This document shows positions 54,958 through 64,000 of a DNA stretch of 64,000 nucleotides, piece by piece. Each line of letters begins with the position of its first letter. Position 1 is the first letter of the stretch. The DNA is taken from positions 176,158,882 to 176,222,881 of the forward strand of contig CM069433.1 of NCBI GenBank assembly GCA_035610365.1. Direction: 5' to 3'. The stretch comes from Aquatica leii (Eukaryota; Arthropoda; Insecta; Coleoptera; Lampyridae). The notes below the pieces were generated by a model. The model did no database searches, had not been told where the DNA came from, and worked only from the letters and a program-made list of their open reading frames with translations. Made by a program: the position numbers and the translations under genes.

Positions 54958-55007
54958 TAATAAACGCTACATGTTTCGACTTAGTCTCATCTTCAGGCGT
55001 ATACTAT
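54958..55007 (-). ncRNA. Hammerhead-like ribozyme, PLE-C second copy
   Basis: Same architecture as 16736-16785: CUGAAGA, extra U, helix II GAG/GUC-like (one base changed: GAUGAGACUAAGUC), GAA, ACAUGU, A, GCGUUUA. Helix I here reads ACGC/GCGU, fully paired, against AUGC/GCGU in the first copy. Confidence 0.6.
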
Positions 55008-55108
55008 AAAATATAAAATCGAATCTTATTTTATACATAAACTTACTACATTAGGATTGAAAAATCGAACTTCAAATATTAACTTTAAAAAATAATAAAT
55101 ATAGAAAT

Positions 55109-55168
55109 CTGAAAAATAATATAAATTAAAATAAAATCAAAAAGTTTTTTAAAAATAAATAAACTTAC
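55109..55168 (-). other. Putative 60-nt intron in the PLE-C solo repeat
   Basis: Donor GGTAAGTTT at 55168 and acceptor TTTTTCAG at 55109 match those at 16893-16949 and 19016-19073. Confidence 0.5.
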
Positions 55169-55333
55169 CAATATATATTAAACAAATTAAATATAATTAT
55201 TAAATATTTGAAATTTGAAAATGTATTCAGCATTTGCTTTGAAATTATTATCCGTTGTTGACAAAATTTTATTACACTTTTGTACGTCAAATAATAATTT
55301 GAAAAAAATATAATATAAATTATTATTTGAGGG

Positions 55334-56025
55334 CGGGTATCAGAATAGTATATTAAAACACAAGTTTAAAGAATGAACGCGCTTCAATCACGAGACTGGG
55401 CTTCATACACGAGCCGCGCAGCGGCGAGTTTATAAAGCGGTCGAGTAATTGAAACGTATTCTATGAGGTGTGTTTTATACTATTTTCTCTATTTTGATAC
55501 ATTATTTAATATTTTTTCGTATAATTTTGATTTTAAAACAACATTGGGAAACTTTTATATTTTATTGAATTGGCAACACTTTTGACATATTGAAATTTAC
55601 TTGTTAACCTAAAATTTCATACAAAATTATCTCTTTATACCTTTATAAGTAAATAACTTTGAATTAATACGACATTTTTATTTTATCTTGGCATCAAAAT
55701 TTGAATTTCAATTGTTAAGGTCCAATAATTTTGATTTCTTTTTCATGTAACGTCAACTTACGATGCAGAGATACCAACTTCAAAAAAACTAACATTACTA
55801 AAATTCGTGTTAGAATTTGCTTATTCTTACACGGATTTCAGTGCAAGAATCGCTAATTTTCATGTTAAAATAGAGAATAATTGTTTAGGTTAAGTCAATG
55901 AGTTGAGTTACTATATACTTTATTATATTTATATACAATAAAATAAAAGAATTCAAATAAATAAAACACAAATCAGTCACATTGTTAAATGTTTACAGTT
56001 TCTTTCTATTTAATATGTTTAATAG
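55334..56025 (+). repeat. Copia-2 3' LTR, split by element H
   Basis: A purine tract GAGGGCGGG (55329-55337) precedes TATCAGAATA, the LTR start. Element H interrupts at 55346-55873 and the LTR resumes AGAATAATTGTTTAGG. It parallels the 5' LTR to about GTTTAATAG near 56025. Confidence 0.6.
55346..55873 (+). mobile_element. Element H, copy 2: 528-bp non-coding element with terminal hairpin
   Basis: This is the same element as 12500-13029 in the opposite orientation, flanked by AGAA at 55342-55345 and 55874-55877. It starts TAGTATATTAAAACAC and ends TTAAAATAG. Bases 55346-55486 fold into a hairpin with arms of about 70 nt centred on GCCGCGCAGCGGC. The centre differs from copy 1, but pairing is retained. 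The rest (55490-55873) is AT-rich and non-coding. Confidence 0.7.
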
Positions 56026-56029
56026 TTGT

Positions 56030-58713
56030 GACATCGGGCTAACACCTCCAGAAACGTAAAAAACTAAATATTAAAAAGCTCAATTATTCGCCTCTGAACA
56101 GGATGGGAAGATTATGAGGAAGTGCAATGACTACATATGTTTAAATCTAAATTTCATTTTAATAAATATAGTTAATGGAACATTAACAAATTGCAGTCGT
56201 TTTTAATAATATTTATTTTAATATTAGTATGTACTCTCAAATTAAGCGAACATTTATTTTGAAGGTTAAACGTGTTGTGACAGCAAAATCAAAATTCTTA
56301 TGGGTACCAACTAACCACGTTAGCCAACACTGCATTTTTAATTGTAACTAATAAATTTAACACTTAATCCTAAGTGCAAACCGTAGGTACGTACAGTCTA
56401 AAACCAGAAATGTCTTGTTATTTTATAATTGGATTTAATAATTTAAAAAAATTAATAATTGTAAATTATACAAAAAAACAGAAATTGTGAATATTTTATA
56501 AAACATTAGGAATTTGAATGTTTAATGTATAATAGTTATTATACAGCACACTATGTATGTTTCTATGGCACTTTGTAGTTTACAAACTTTATTGGTTAAT
56601 TAACACATAATACAGACACTAAACACACAATTAATAGTTTTCACTGCATTGTATGTATTGAAATATAGTACATACGTTTATAGAAATTTAATAGAATGGA
56701 ATTTAATTAAACATTGACAAAGCAAACAAATTTTACAAAAATTCTAGAAAAGATATAATTGTTTTTTAAGTTTGTTTTATTAGTAGACCGTCACATTATT
56801 AGATTTTCCATTTCCAATTTCCATTCGGATAAATCCGTAAATTTGCTCGGAGTATTAGTGATTATATATGCACACAACGTTGTTCGTATAAATATTACAT
56901 CAAATGCTTCTACAATCATTGTCGTGCTTAAAAATGTATTAAAGAGGAAAAAGAACAAATGTGTAATGAATTAAAAGCAAATGTTTAGTACTCGTGTGTA
57001 TTCAAATGTAATGGTTAATATGTCCTGATACACACAACCGCAATCATTAATCTATGTAAGGGTTGAATATGTCCGCAACGTCAATATTAGAGACAACATT
57101 TCCGGGATTATTTTAAAATACGGCGTTTTTGCATCCGCCTTTAAATAGATGTTTGAACGTTTTAAAACTGTGGACATTATGAGATAAAGTTTTAAATCAA
57201 AATTATTCGTGAAGTTTTAAATAATTTTTGTTCGCGAAATTACTTTTCAAAATCAATATCGTTGCATAAGTTATACGTAAAAGCGTAATAACTAGACTAA
57301 AATCGACTGCATTCATAATGAGCAAACAAATGAATACAGGATTGTTTGAAAATTACATGAATAAATAGTTTTTTTATGTTATAAATTACACAGTTTGTAT
57401 AAACGATTTTATACATTAATGGCGTACAATTTTTATCTGCTTCATTTCCTTTTCTATATAGTTACGTTAAAAAATGATTTTAAATTTATTTCAAGCAATT
57501 CGGGCGAAGATGATTATCGAGTACATTGCGATCTTAACTTTTAGCCTGGAAGATGATTGTAATGGCCTCTAAAAGCACGCTTCGTAAATTCTTTTGCCGA
57601 TTAAGGTTCTGGTTCGGCAATAACAATGTTCTTTCTTTGAAGCTTTTAAAATACTTCTTATTTCAAGGTTTATTTAGAAATGGTTTTAACTCTTTTATGT
57701 TTAAAAGGAAATATTAAACAGAAAATCTTTTACTCGCAAATATTTGCATATATGTCACAAATTCTGCCATTCACATTTTAGCTGTTTCTTTGTTACACAC
57801 AAAAGCTTCAAAACGAAAGGTAATGTGTCACGAACTCATATCGTTCTAAATCTTCAAAGCCCATTAGAACAAGAGCAATTGAGAATAAAATATGGTTAAA
57901 ATTTTAATTGTTACTTTTGTACCTAAACTGAATATAACTTTTAAGTAGAATGTGCACAATTTACCCCAAAATTTCATATTAAATATATTATAAAATCTTT
58001 CTTTTAATTCTGTTAATATTAAACAAATGAAACAAAGTTCCACATTTAATATGTTACATGAAATCAGAATTTTAAAGGAAAAGCTGTATTATATAAAAGG
58101 ATAATACTAATCGCTTGAGTGAACTATAAAAATAATAAAATAAAAATCAATTTTTATTTCTAAACAAATAGTAGGTATATATTAGCGGAATACAGTACAA
58201 CCTTGTTAATCCGAACAATTAAAGCACTGGGTATGTGAGTATGAGTCTCAGTATATTTTTTCAACTAATTAATTAACTAAATATACGTTATCGAGACTTT
58301 TAGAAAAATGGTTTTTAAGTAAAATTGTTAAAAGCCGTTTTTAAAAACGATCTTTACTGTTAATTGTTACAAGTGTGTTGGCAAGTTAATGTGATCTGTG
58401 ATATTGAGTACGGTTTTATACCAGAGAGTTGGAGCCCCATATAAGGTTTTCCATTCAAGCGATTTTGATGTTTTGTTTTAGTGGCTACGTACAAAGAAAA
58501 CCCAGTCTTCCAAAGGTAAGTGCTAACAAATGGAAGAACAGAAATAGCTTTTTATGACAGCTCTGGATACTCATGTCTAAGGTTACAGCAAAATTCTGAC
58601 AGTAGTCGGTTTTCAAATTTGACCCCGATATAACCATTGTACTTGTGTGTGAAGTAGTAAAGATGTATGAAGGCTATTCACATCTTCACACAATATCTTA
58701 AATAACCCTATAT
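56030..58713. other. AT-rich stretch, no gene recognised
   Basis: No repeat or domain that I can name. The open frame at 56759-56974 has no similarity that I recognise. Confidence 0.3.
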
Positions 58714-59756
58714 TGTAACGTGCATTTTTTTACAATTGAATACGTCTGATTTTCGTTAACATTATTGTATTCACTGTTTATGTAAATTCTTTTGCGCAAT
58801 GCATTTGGTGCTGCACATGCGTTTTGAGCCTTCTTCTTAAGTACGAAGTCATCCTCCGACATCTTACGTTTCGCAATGAAGTAAAGCGGACATTTTTTTT
58901 GCGTGCTGCAAAAAGTGGAATTACCACTTATTTAATTTGTTTGTGAATTTTTGCCCTAATGGTGAAAATTAGTTATGCCGGCGTCTGGTAGTAGCACTTT
59001 CGTTTGGTAGTAACACTTGCGTTTGATAGTAGCATTTGCGTTTCGTTGCAGTACTTGCGAAAAATGAAAGATAAAACCCGTTAATTTGAAGGGGTAAGTC
59101 ATTTTTGTTTTGATTCGAATTGTGTAATTCATCGCAATTTACGTTTTAGTTTTTTCTTTGTTCCGGATTTTTGGTTTCGTTCTTATACGATGTTTTTAAG
59201 TATGAAAGTCTTATGAGTACGATTTCAATCTTTATACGTCTGCGATTATGGAAACTACGACCTACGATTATCAATTTTATTGATTTCAAAGGCAAGATAT
59301 CAATCAAATCTTCGTAAAAAAATTAAAAATACGATTTACGGAAATTGCATCATATTGCATCATTTTAATGAGTCATAATGACTACACCCTAAATAGAAGC
59401 TGCGCAATTCGTAAGTGACGACCTTCAAGGACACGTATGTACATAATCTGTAATTATTAGTTTTAAGTTTTGTTCTTGGTTTCAATATTTAACCATTTTA
59501 ATATAAAAAATATTGTGGCGTCCAACTTATAAAATCTTTGTATTTATCAAATTGAAAATTATTAATCTTAAGTAACGAAGAATTCCCACGACTCTAATTA
59601 ATTAAATCTGAAAATTTCTCATCGCTCTTATGTAGTTTATTTTTAAATGTGTGTTTTGAATAAATATTTTTGTAAGCTGGCTGGTGCATTCATTTATTTG
59701 TTATATATTTGTGTGTTACAAATTTTGGCACGATAAATTATTTGTAGTATGTTACA
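58714..59756 (+). repeat. Candidate 5' LTR of the right-hand Ty3/gypsy element
   Basis: TGTAACG at 58714 and TGTTACA ending at 59756 are inverted ends that would bound a 1.04-kb LTR. TTGGCACCC, a plausible primer-binding site, follows directly. AATAAA near 59660 and a 19-bp tandem repeat in the upstream half fit the usual U3-R-U5 layout. The 3' LTR lies outside the window, so the left limit is unproved. Confidence 0.4.
58987..59060 (+). repeat. 19-bp tandem repeat, nearly four units
   Basis: Units start at 58987, 59006 and 59025 (GGTAGTAGCACTTTCGTTT and variants) with a decayed fourth after 59043. Its position in the probable U3 suggests enhancer-like repeats, as seen in other LTR elements. 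Confidence 0.65.
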
Positions 59757-59767
59757 AATTTTGGCAC
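59714..59767 (+). repeat. Duplicated LTR/primer-site junction
   Basis: TGTTACAAATTTTGGCAC occurs at 59714-59731 and again at 59750-59767. The second copy runs on into CCATCGTGTGAGG and is likely the working primer-binding site. Confidence 0.6.
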
Positions 59768-60091
59768 CCATCGTGTGAGGCTAGAGAAAATTCTAACATT
59801 ACTGAAATTTTGATTTGATATTTTTGTGTTTTATGTATTATGATATGTTTATATTTTTGTGTATTATAACTATGTTAATGTGTTATGTAAGGTTTATCAC
59901 TTGTTCGATGAAGGTAAAATACGATTCAACTCAAGTTTACGATACGATTTGAATTAATACGTTTGATTTGATTGATCTTGACTTTGTTTCTGATTTTGTT
60001 TTTTACATTGTTGTACGATTGGGTTTGTGATTTTGAATTGTTTTCTGTGTACGAATTCAACATTTTGTTTTGATATTTTGAATTTTTGAAA

Positions 60092-61462
60092 ATGGAACCA
60101 AACCATTTGAAGAGTAATGAAATTATTTTCGAACTTTTGTGTCGTGGTTTACAACCACAGGATAATCAAATGTTACGTAGAGCTCAATTGCGTGGACAAT
60201 TACGTAAGGAACGTAATGGACCTTCTGTTTCGTTTATTCAACCTTATGATGATTTTGAAAAGAATGTTTCTCAAATAGAAGAATCTTTAACTGATCTTTG
60301 GGATTTACTGAATTCTGAAAATGTTACTTCTTTGGTTTGTACTCGTGTTAATACTCGTCTTTTGCATTTAGAAAATAGAATTAATCTATTGAAACCTTCT
60401 GGTAAAGAACAAATTTCGAAGAAAAATGGTTTTAATACGCAGTTATTAACTTTGCAAGGTCTTCTTATTGAACATTCCGAATCACAAATTGAAAATGATT
60501 TAAGTAAACTTAATATGTCCGCTATGCCTTCGAACAATTCTTATGTACAACAATCTACAGTTAGGTCAGTACCAGTTTATAAATGGGGTATAAAATTTTC
60601 TGGAAATAAAGGAAAAGAGAGTGTTATGCCATTTTTAGAAAAAATTGAAGATTATTGTGAATCTCGACATGTTTCTGAACAAGAATTATTCATTTCGGCT
60701 AATGATTTATTTTCTGATAATGGTTTGTTATGGTACCGTAGTATTAAACATAAAGTTAGCAATTGGTCTGATTTAGTCAAGTGTCTTAAAAGAGATTTCC
60801 TTCCGTCTAATTACGAGTATGATTTATTGAATGAAATTCGAAATAGAACACAAGGTCCGCATTAAGATGTTTTCTTTTACATTATGTCAGTTGAAGCTTT
60901 GTATCGTCGTTTAGAAACCCAGCCTTCTGAATCCGAAATTATTGATCAAATTTTAAGAAATTTGAACCCTTATTTTTCCGAACGTGTTAGTTTACATGAT
61001 GTCGACACTTTGGATCGTTTGAAAGAATTATGTCGTAAAGTTCAAGATGTCAAGTCACGTATTGATAAATACCATCCGCCTCCACAGAAACGTTCAGTTT
61101 TGTTAGAACCAGATTTAGCTTATGTTGGTTTACGTAATTCGTTTGATATTGTGTCATCTGTGAATAATTCTGATTTGAATGTTAAGAAATGCTTTAACTG
61201 TGGTTATCCAGGTCATATGCATAGACAATGCCAAAAATCGGCATCAATATTTTGTTTTGGATGTGGTAAGAAGGATTATTATCGAACTACTTGTCCTACT
61301 TGCAACCCAAAAAACGAGTTGAATGGTATCGTTCCAACTCAAAGTCGATCCGTTTACGTCAATACCAAATCCGGGGCGATACCAAAAAGTTCAACCAGTC
61401 AAAGTTTTTCTCCAAAAAGCAAACACAACCAGCCAAAAGAAAAAAAGAATTTCCGTCAGTAA
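60092..61462 (+). pseudogene. Ty3/gypsy Gag with one stop
   Basis: The first ATG in a long frame is at 60092 (MEPNHLKSNEIIFELLC). The N-terminal coiled-coil-like half leads to the capsid region (VPVYKWGIKFSGNKGKESV, DLVKCLKRDFLPSNYEYDLL). A single TAA at 60863-60865 interrupts; the same frame continues MSVEALYRRLETQ. The C-terminus has a CCHC knuckle, CFNCGYPGHMHRQC, and a second, altered one, CFGCGKKDYYRTTC, with Tyr where His is expected. The stop at 61460 overlaps the pol frame. Gag forms the particle that packages the RNA. Confidence 0.8.
61441..61447 (+). promoter_or_regulatory. Probable -1 frameshift site between gag and pol
   Basis: A AAA AAG in the Gag reading phase is a classical slippery heptamer. 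A -1 slip here leads straight into the open pol frame 13 bases before the Gag stop. I did not identify a pseudoknot downstream. Confidence 0.55.
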
Positions 61463-64000
61463 ATAAAATTCGTACGTCTACTGAAGAATGGAATGTTTGG
61501 TTAAATAAAGTTAAGTTGTTTATGTCATCTACGTCTGTTTCTCCGCTTTGTACGTCTGTTCCATTTGACAATAGGTTATATCTTACGATAAATATTAATG
61601 GTAATTTTCTTAAATGTTTGATAGATAGTGGTGCATCTTCCACAATTATTGGTTCGACTGGTCTTGAATTTCTTCGAAAACATAATATCGATTTTGAAAT
61701 TAAACCTCGTGTAGTAAAAGTAACTACAGCTGATGGTGTTGTTCAATCGTGTAATGGGGAAATTTTGCTTCCGTTTACTTTAAATGGAGTAACCCGTTAT
61801 GTGACATGTTTGTTAGTTCCTTCGATAAAACAACCAATTATTTTAGGAATGGATTTTGGATCTATATTTCAAATTAGTGTAGATTTTAAAGATAGACGAT
61901 ATTGGTCTGCGAATATTTCTTTGTTAAATTCTGTCATGAATCCGACTACGATAATCGATAGACATTTGCTGTCATCTCAGCAAGAAGATATCTTAAGAAA
62001 TACTATGTCAAAGTTTTCCAATTTAGTATCTGAAAAACTAGGCCGCACTCATGTATTAGAACACAATATTGATACAGGTGATGCTTCCCCTATTAAGCAA
62101 CGTCAATATCTTTTGTCTCCGGCTATGCAGCAACATCTTCATAAAGAAGTTGATAATATGTTAGATTTGGGTGTTATTCGTCTATCCAATAGTCCATGGA
62201 GTAGTCCTGTTCTGCTTGTTAAAAAGAAAACTGATGATCTCAGGTTATGTTATGATGCGCGAAAATTAAATAGTGTCACAAGAAAAGATGCGTTTCCACT
62301 TCCTCGTACCGATGAGATTTTGAACCGATTACGTAATGCACAATTTTTGAGTAGTATTGATCTTAGAAAAGCTTTCTGGCAGATTCCGTTAGAAAAGTCT
62401 TCTTGTGCTAAAACCGCTTTTTGTGTTCCCGGCAAAGGTTTATTTGAGTTCGTTGTAATGCCCTTTGGTTTGTCAAATAGTCCGCAAACAATGCAGAAAT
62501 GCATGGAGCAAATTTTAGGTCCGCTTAGGTTAGATGAAAAAGTTTTTGTTTATCTCGATGATATTATTATTGCTTCCGAAACATTCGATGAACATATTTC
62601 CGTTTTAAATGATTTGTGTAATCGTCTACGAAATGTTGGTTTTACGATAAATTTTGATAAGTGTCAATTTTGCCGATCTTCTTTAAAATTTTTTGGATTT
62701 GTTATAGATAGTAAAGGTTTACGTACTGATCCAGATAAGGTTTCAGCTACTGAAGTTAAACGTGTTATTGGTTTGATTAGTTATTATAGACGTTTCATTA
62801 AAGATTTTGCTCAGTTATCCGCTCCGATCACTTCTTTGATTAAGAATAAAAAGAAAGGTGAATCTATTCAATGGTCGCCAGAGGCAGAGTCAGCTTTTCA
62901 GGAAATAAAACTTCGTATTACGTCTGCTCCAATTCTTGTTTCGCCCGATTTTAAATCTCCATTTTTCATACAGACTGATGCTAGTGATGTAGCATTAGGT
63001 GCTGTTCTGTTTCAAAACATTGATGGTTGCGAACATCCTGTCGCATACGCTAGTCGCACTTTGACTACAGCAGAGCGCAAATATTCTGCTACTGAAAGAG
63101 AGTTTTTAGGTGTTATTTTTGGTATTGAACACTTTCGTGGTTATGTAGAAGGAATGCCTTTTACTGTTATTACGGATTGCGCTGCATTAAAATGGCTTCA
63201 TAATATTAAAGAACCTACTGGTCGTTTGGCTAGATGGTGTATGCGTCTCGCTCAATTCGACTTCAAAGTACAACATCGTCCTGGTAAATTGAATGTAATT
63301 CCGGATGCGTCATCCCGTTCTGTTTCGATTGTTGATATAGACTCATTTAGTCCTGATGAGTGGTATTTGAATATGATTGATAAAGTTAAGAATTTCCCTG
63401 ATTTTAAAGTTGAAGGTGATCATTTGTACAAATTCATACCGTCCGTATATCCTTTAGAGTCTAATATACCTGATTGGAAATTAGTAGTTCCTACTGTGAA
63501 TAGAGAACAAATTTTGCAACGTTGTCATGATGATTCGACAGCAGCACATTTTGGTGTGAACAAAACTTTGTTACGAATTTCTGAATTTTATTATTGGCCT
63601 AAAATGCGTCATACTATTAGCAAATACGTTAGGAAATGTAAAATTTGTGCTAGTCAAAAGAGTACAAATGTTAGTCGTCCAGGTCTGACGGGTAAGGAAA
63701 AAATAGTTAGTTTCCCTTTCCAACTAGTTAGCATGGATCTTCTAGGACCATTGTCTAGATCTAAAAAAGGCAATCAGTATCTTTTTGTTGTTACAGATTG
63801 GTTCACTAAGTATGTTTTAGTTCAACCTTTACGTACGGCTACTACGAAGCCTATGATTAAGTTTTTGAAAGAACAAGTCTTTTCGATATTTGGTGTTCCT
63901 CAAATTGTTATGTTTGATAATGGTTCGCAATTCGTTTCGAAGGAATTTCGTACATTTTTGGATTCCCAAAAAGTTCAAAAAGTCTGGATGAATGCGAAAT
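61447..64000 (+). CDS. Ty3/gypsy Pol, open to the end of the window
   Basis: About 850 codons are open in the -1 frame relative to Gag. Protease: CLIDSGASSTIIGS and IILGMDFG. RT: SPWSSPVLLVKKK, DLRKAFWQIPL, MPFGLSNSPQTMQKCM, active site FVYLDDIIIASE. RNase H: FFIQTDASDVALGAVL, SATEREFLGVIFGIEHF, RPGKLNVIPDASSR. Integrase: zinc region (HFGVNKT, RKCKICASQK), core start MDLLGPLSRSKKGN and MFDNGSQF. The tether between RT and RNase H lacks about ten residues before TEVKRVIGLISYYRRF. The C-terminal part of integrase lies outside. The frame is clean, so this copy may be recent. Confidence 0.85.

Larger units (their letters stand above)
54870..55215 (-). repeat. PLE-C solo terminal repeat
   Basis: This matches 16676-17030 throughout, in the same orientation, with the hammerhead (54958-55007) and the intron-like segment (55109-55168). 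No RT or nuclease is attached. It is inserted in the region between copia-2 RNase H and its 3' LTR. Confidence 0.65.

Noticed and set aside
1..64000. CRISPR arrays, tRNA and rRNA genes, bacterial operons, satellite arrays.
   Set aside because: I found no regularly spaced repeats, cloverleaf genes or rRNA segments. The only tandem arrays are the 19-bp and 39-bp repeats inside retroelements.

Overview
The window looks like a transposon-rich intergenic or pericentromeric block from an arthropod nuclear genome, most likely an insect. It is AT-rich and almost wholly built of eukaryotic retroelements and DNA transposons of the kinds common in insects: Ty3/gypsy, BEL/Pao, Ty1/copia, I-type and RTE-type non-LTR elements, Penelope-like elements (PLEs), Tc1/mariner and hAT. 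I see no bacterial-type gene, rRNA, tRNA or CRISPR array. The only sequence that is not obviously one of these is a broken, intron-bearing tyrosine-recombinase gene (Crypton-like or host-derived) on the minus strand between 25060 and 15859.

Layout. 1-4136: minus-strand Ty3/gypsy remnant, split by a 1.27-kb inverted-repeat transposon (2555-3827). 5751-6974: solo LTR. 7538-7935: PLE scrap. 8281-11025: dead Tc1 transposase split by an inverted pair of PLE copies (8435-10215). 11880-13345: Ty3/gypsy fragment split by a 530-bp element ending in a long hairpin (12500-13029). 15859-25060: tyrosine-recombinase pseudogene split by PLE-C (about 16660-24735), itself split by an I-type retrotransposon (19178-24622). 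27180-29795: solo LTR with a second solo LTR of the same family nested inside. 30290-34060: a second inverted PLE pair (PLE-B), carrying another solo LTR (31595-32947). 34813-35006: a 194-bp hairpin insertion with 15-bp target duplications. 35022-41845: RTE element split by a young copia element (36447-40768). 41846-47803: BEL/Pao element with both LTRs, followed by a second RTE piece. 48351-50990: hAT pseudogene. About 51006-56025: old copia element, its 3' part broken by a PLE-C end and by a second copy of the hairpin element (55346-55873). 58714-64000: Ty3/gypsy element running off the window with an open pol frame.

The most interesting pattern concerns the PLEs. Four distinct families each carry a hammerhead-ribozyme-like motif with the same layout: a CUGANGA box, one extra nucleotide, helix II, a GAA-type box, a self-complementary helix III of 4 or 6 nt, and the presumed cleavage base. 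In three insertions, and in the 194-bp hairpin, the copies are joined as inverted pairs with their 5'-truncated sides facing inward. In PLE-B both copies carry A in place of the catalytic G12. A second point is the 528-530-bp element, present twice with AGAA/TTCT duplications and a roughly 140-nt terminal hairpin; I cannot assign it to a known family.

Nesting gives a partial chronology. The tyrosine-recombinase gene is older than PLE-C, which is older than the I element. RTE is older than the copia element, whose LTRs are identical by eye and which is the youngest dated insertion. PLE-B is older than the solo LTR inside it. Nearly every coding region is disabled by stops or frameshifts; the gypsy pol at the right edge and the copia pol are the least damaged.
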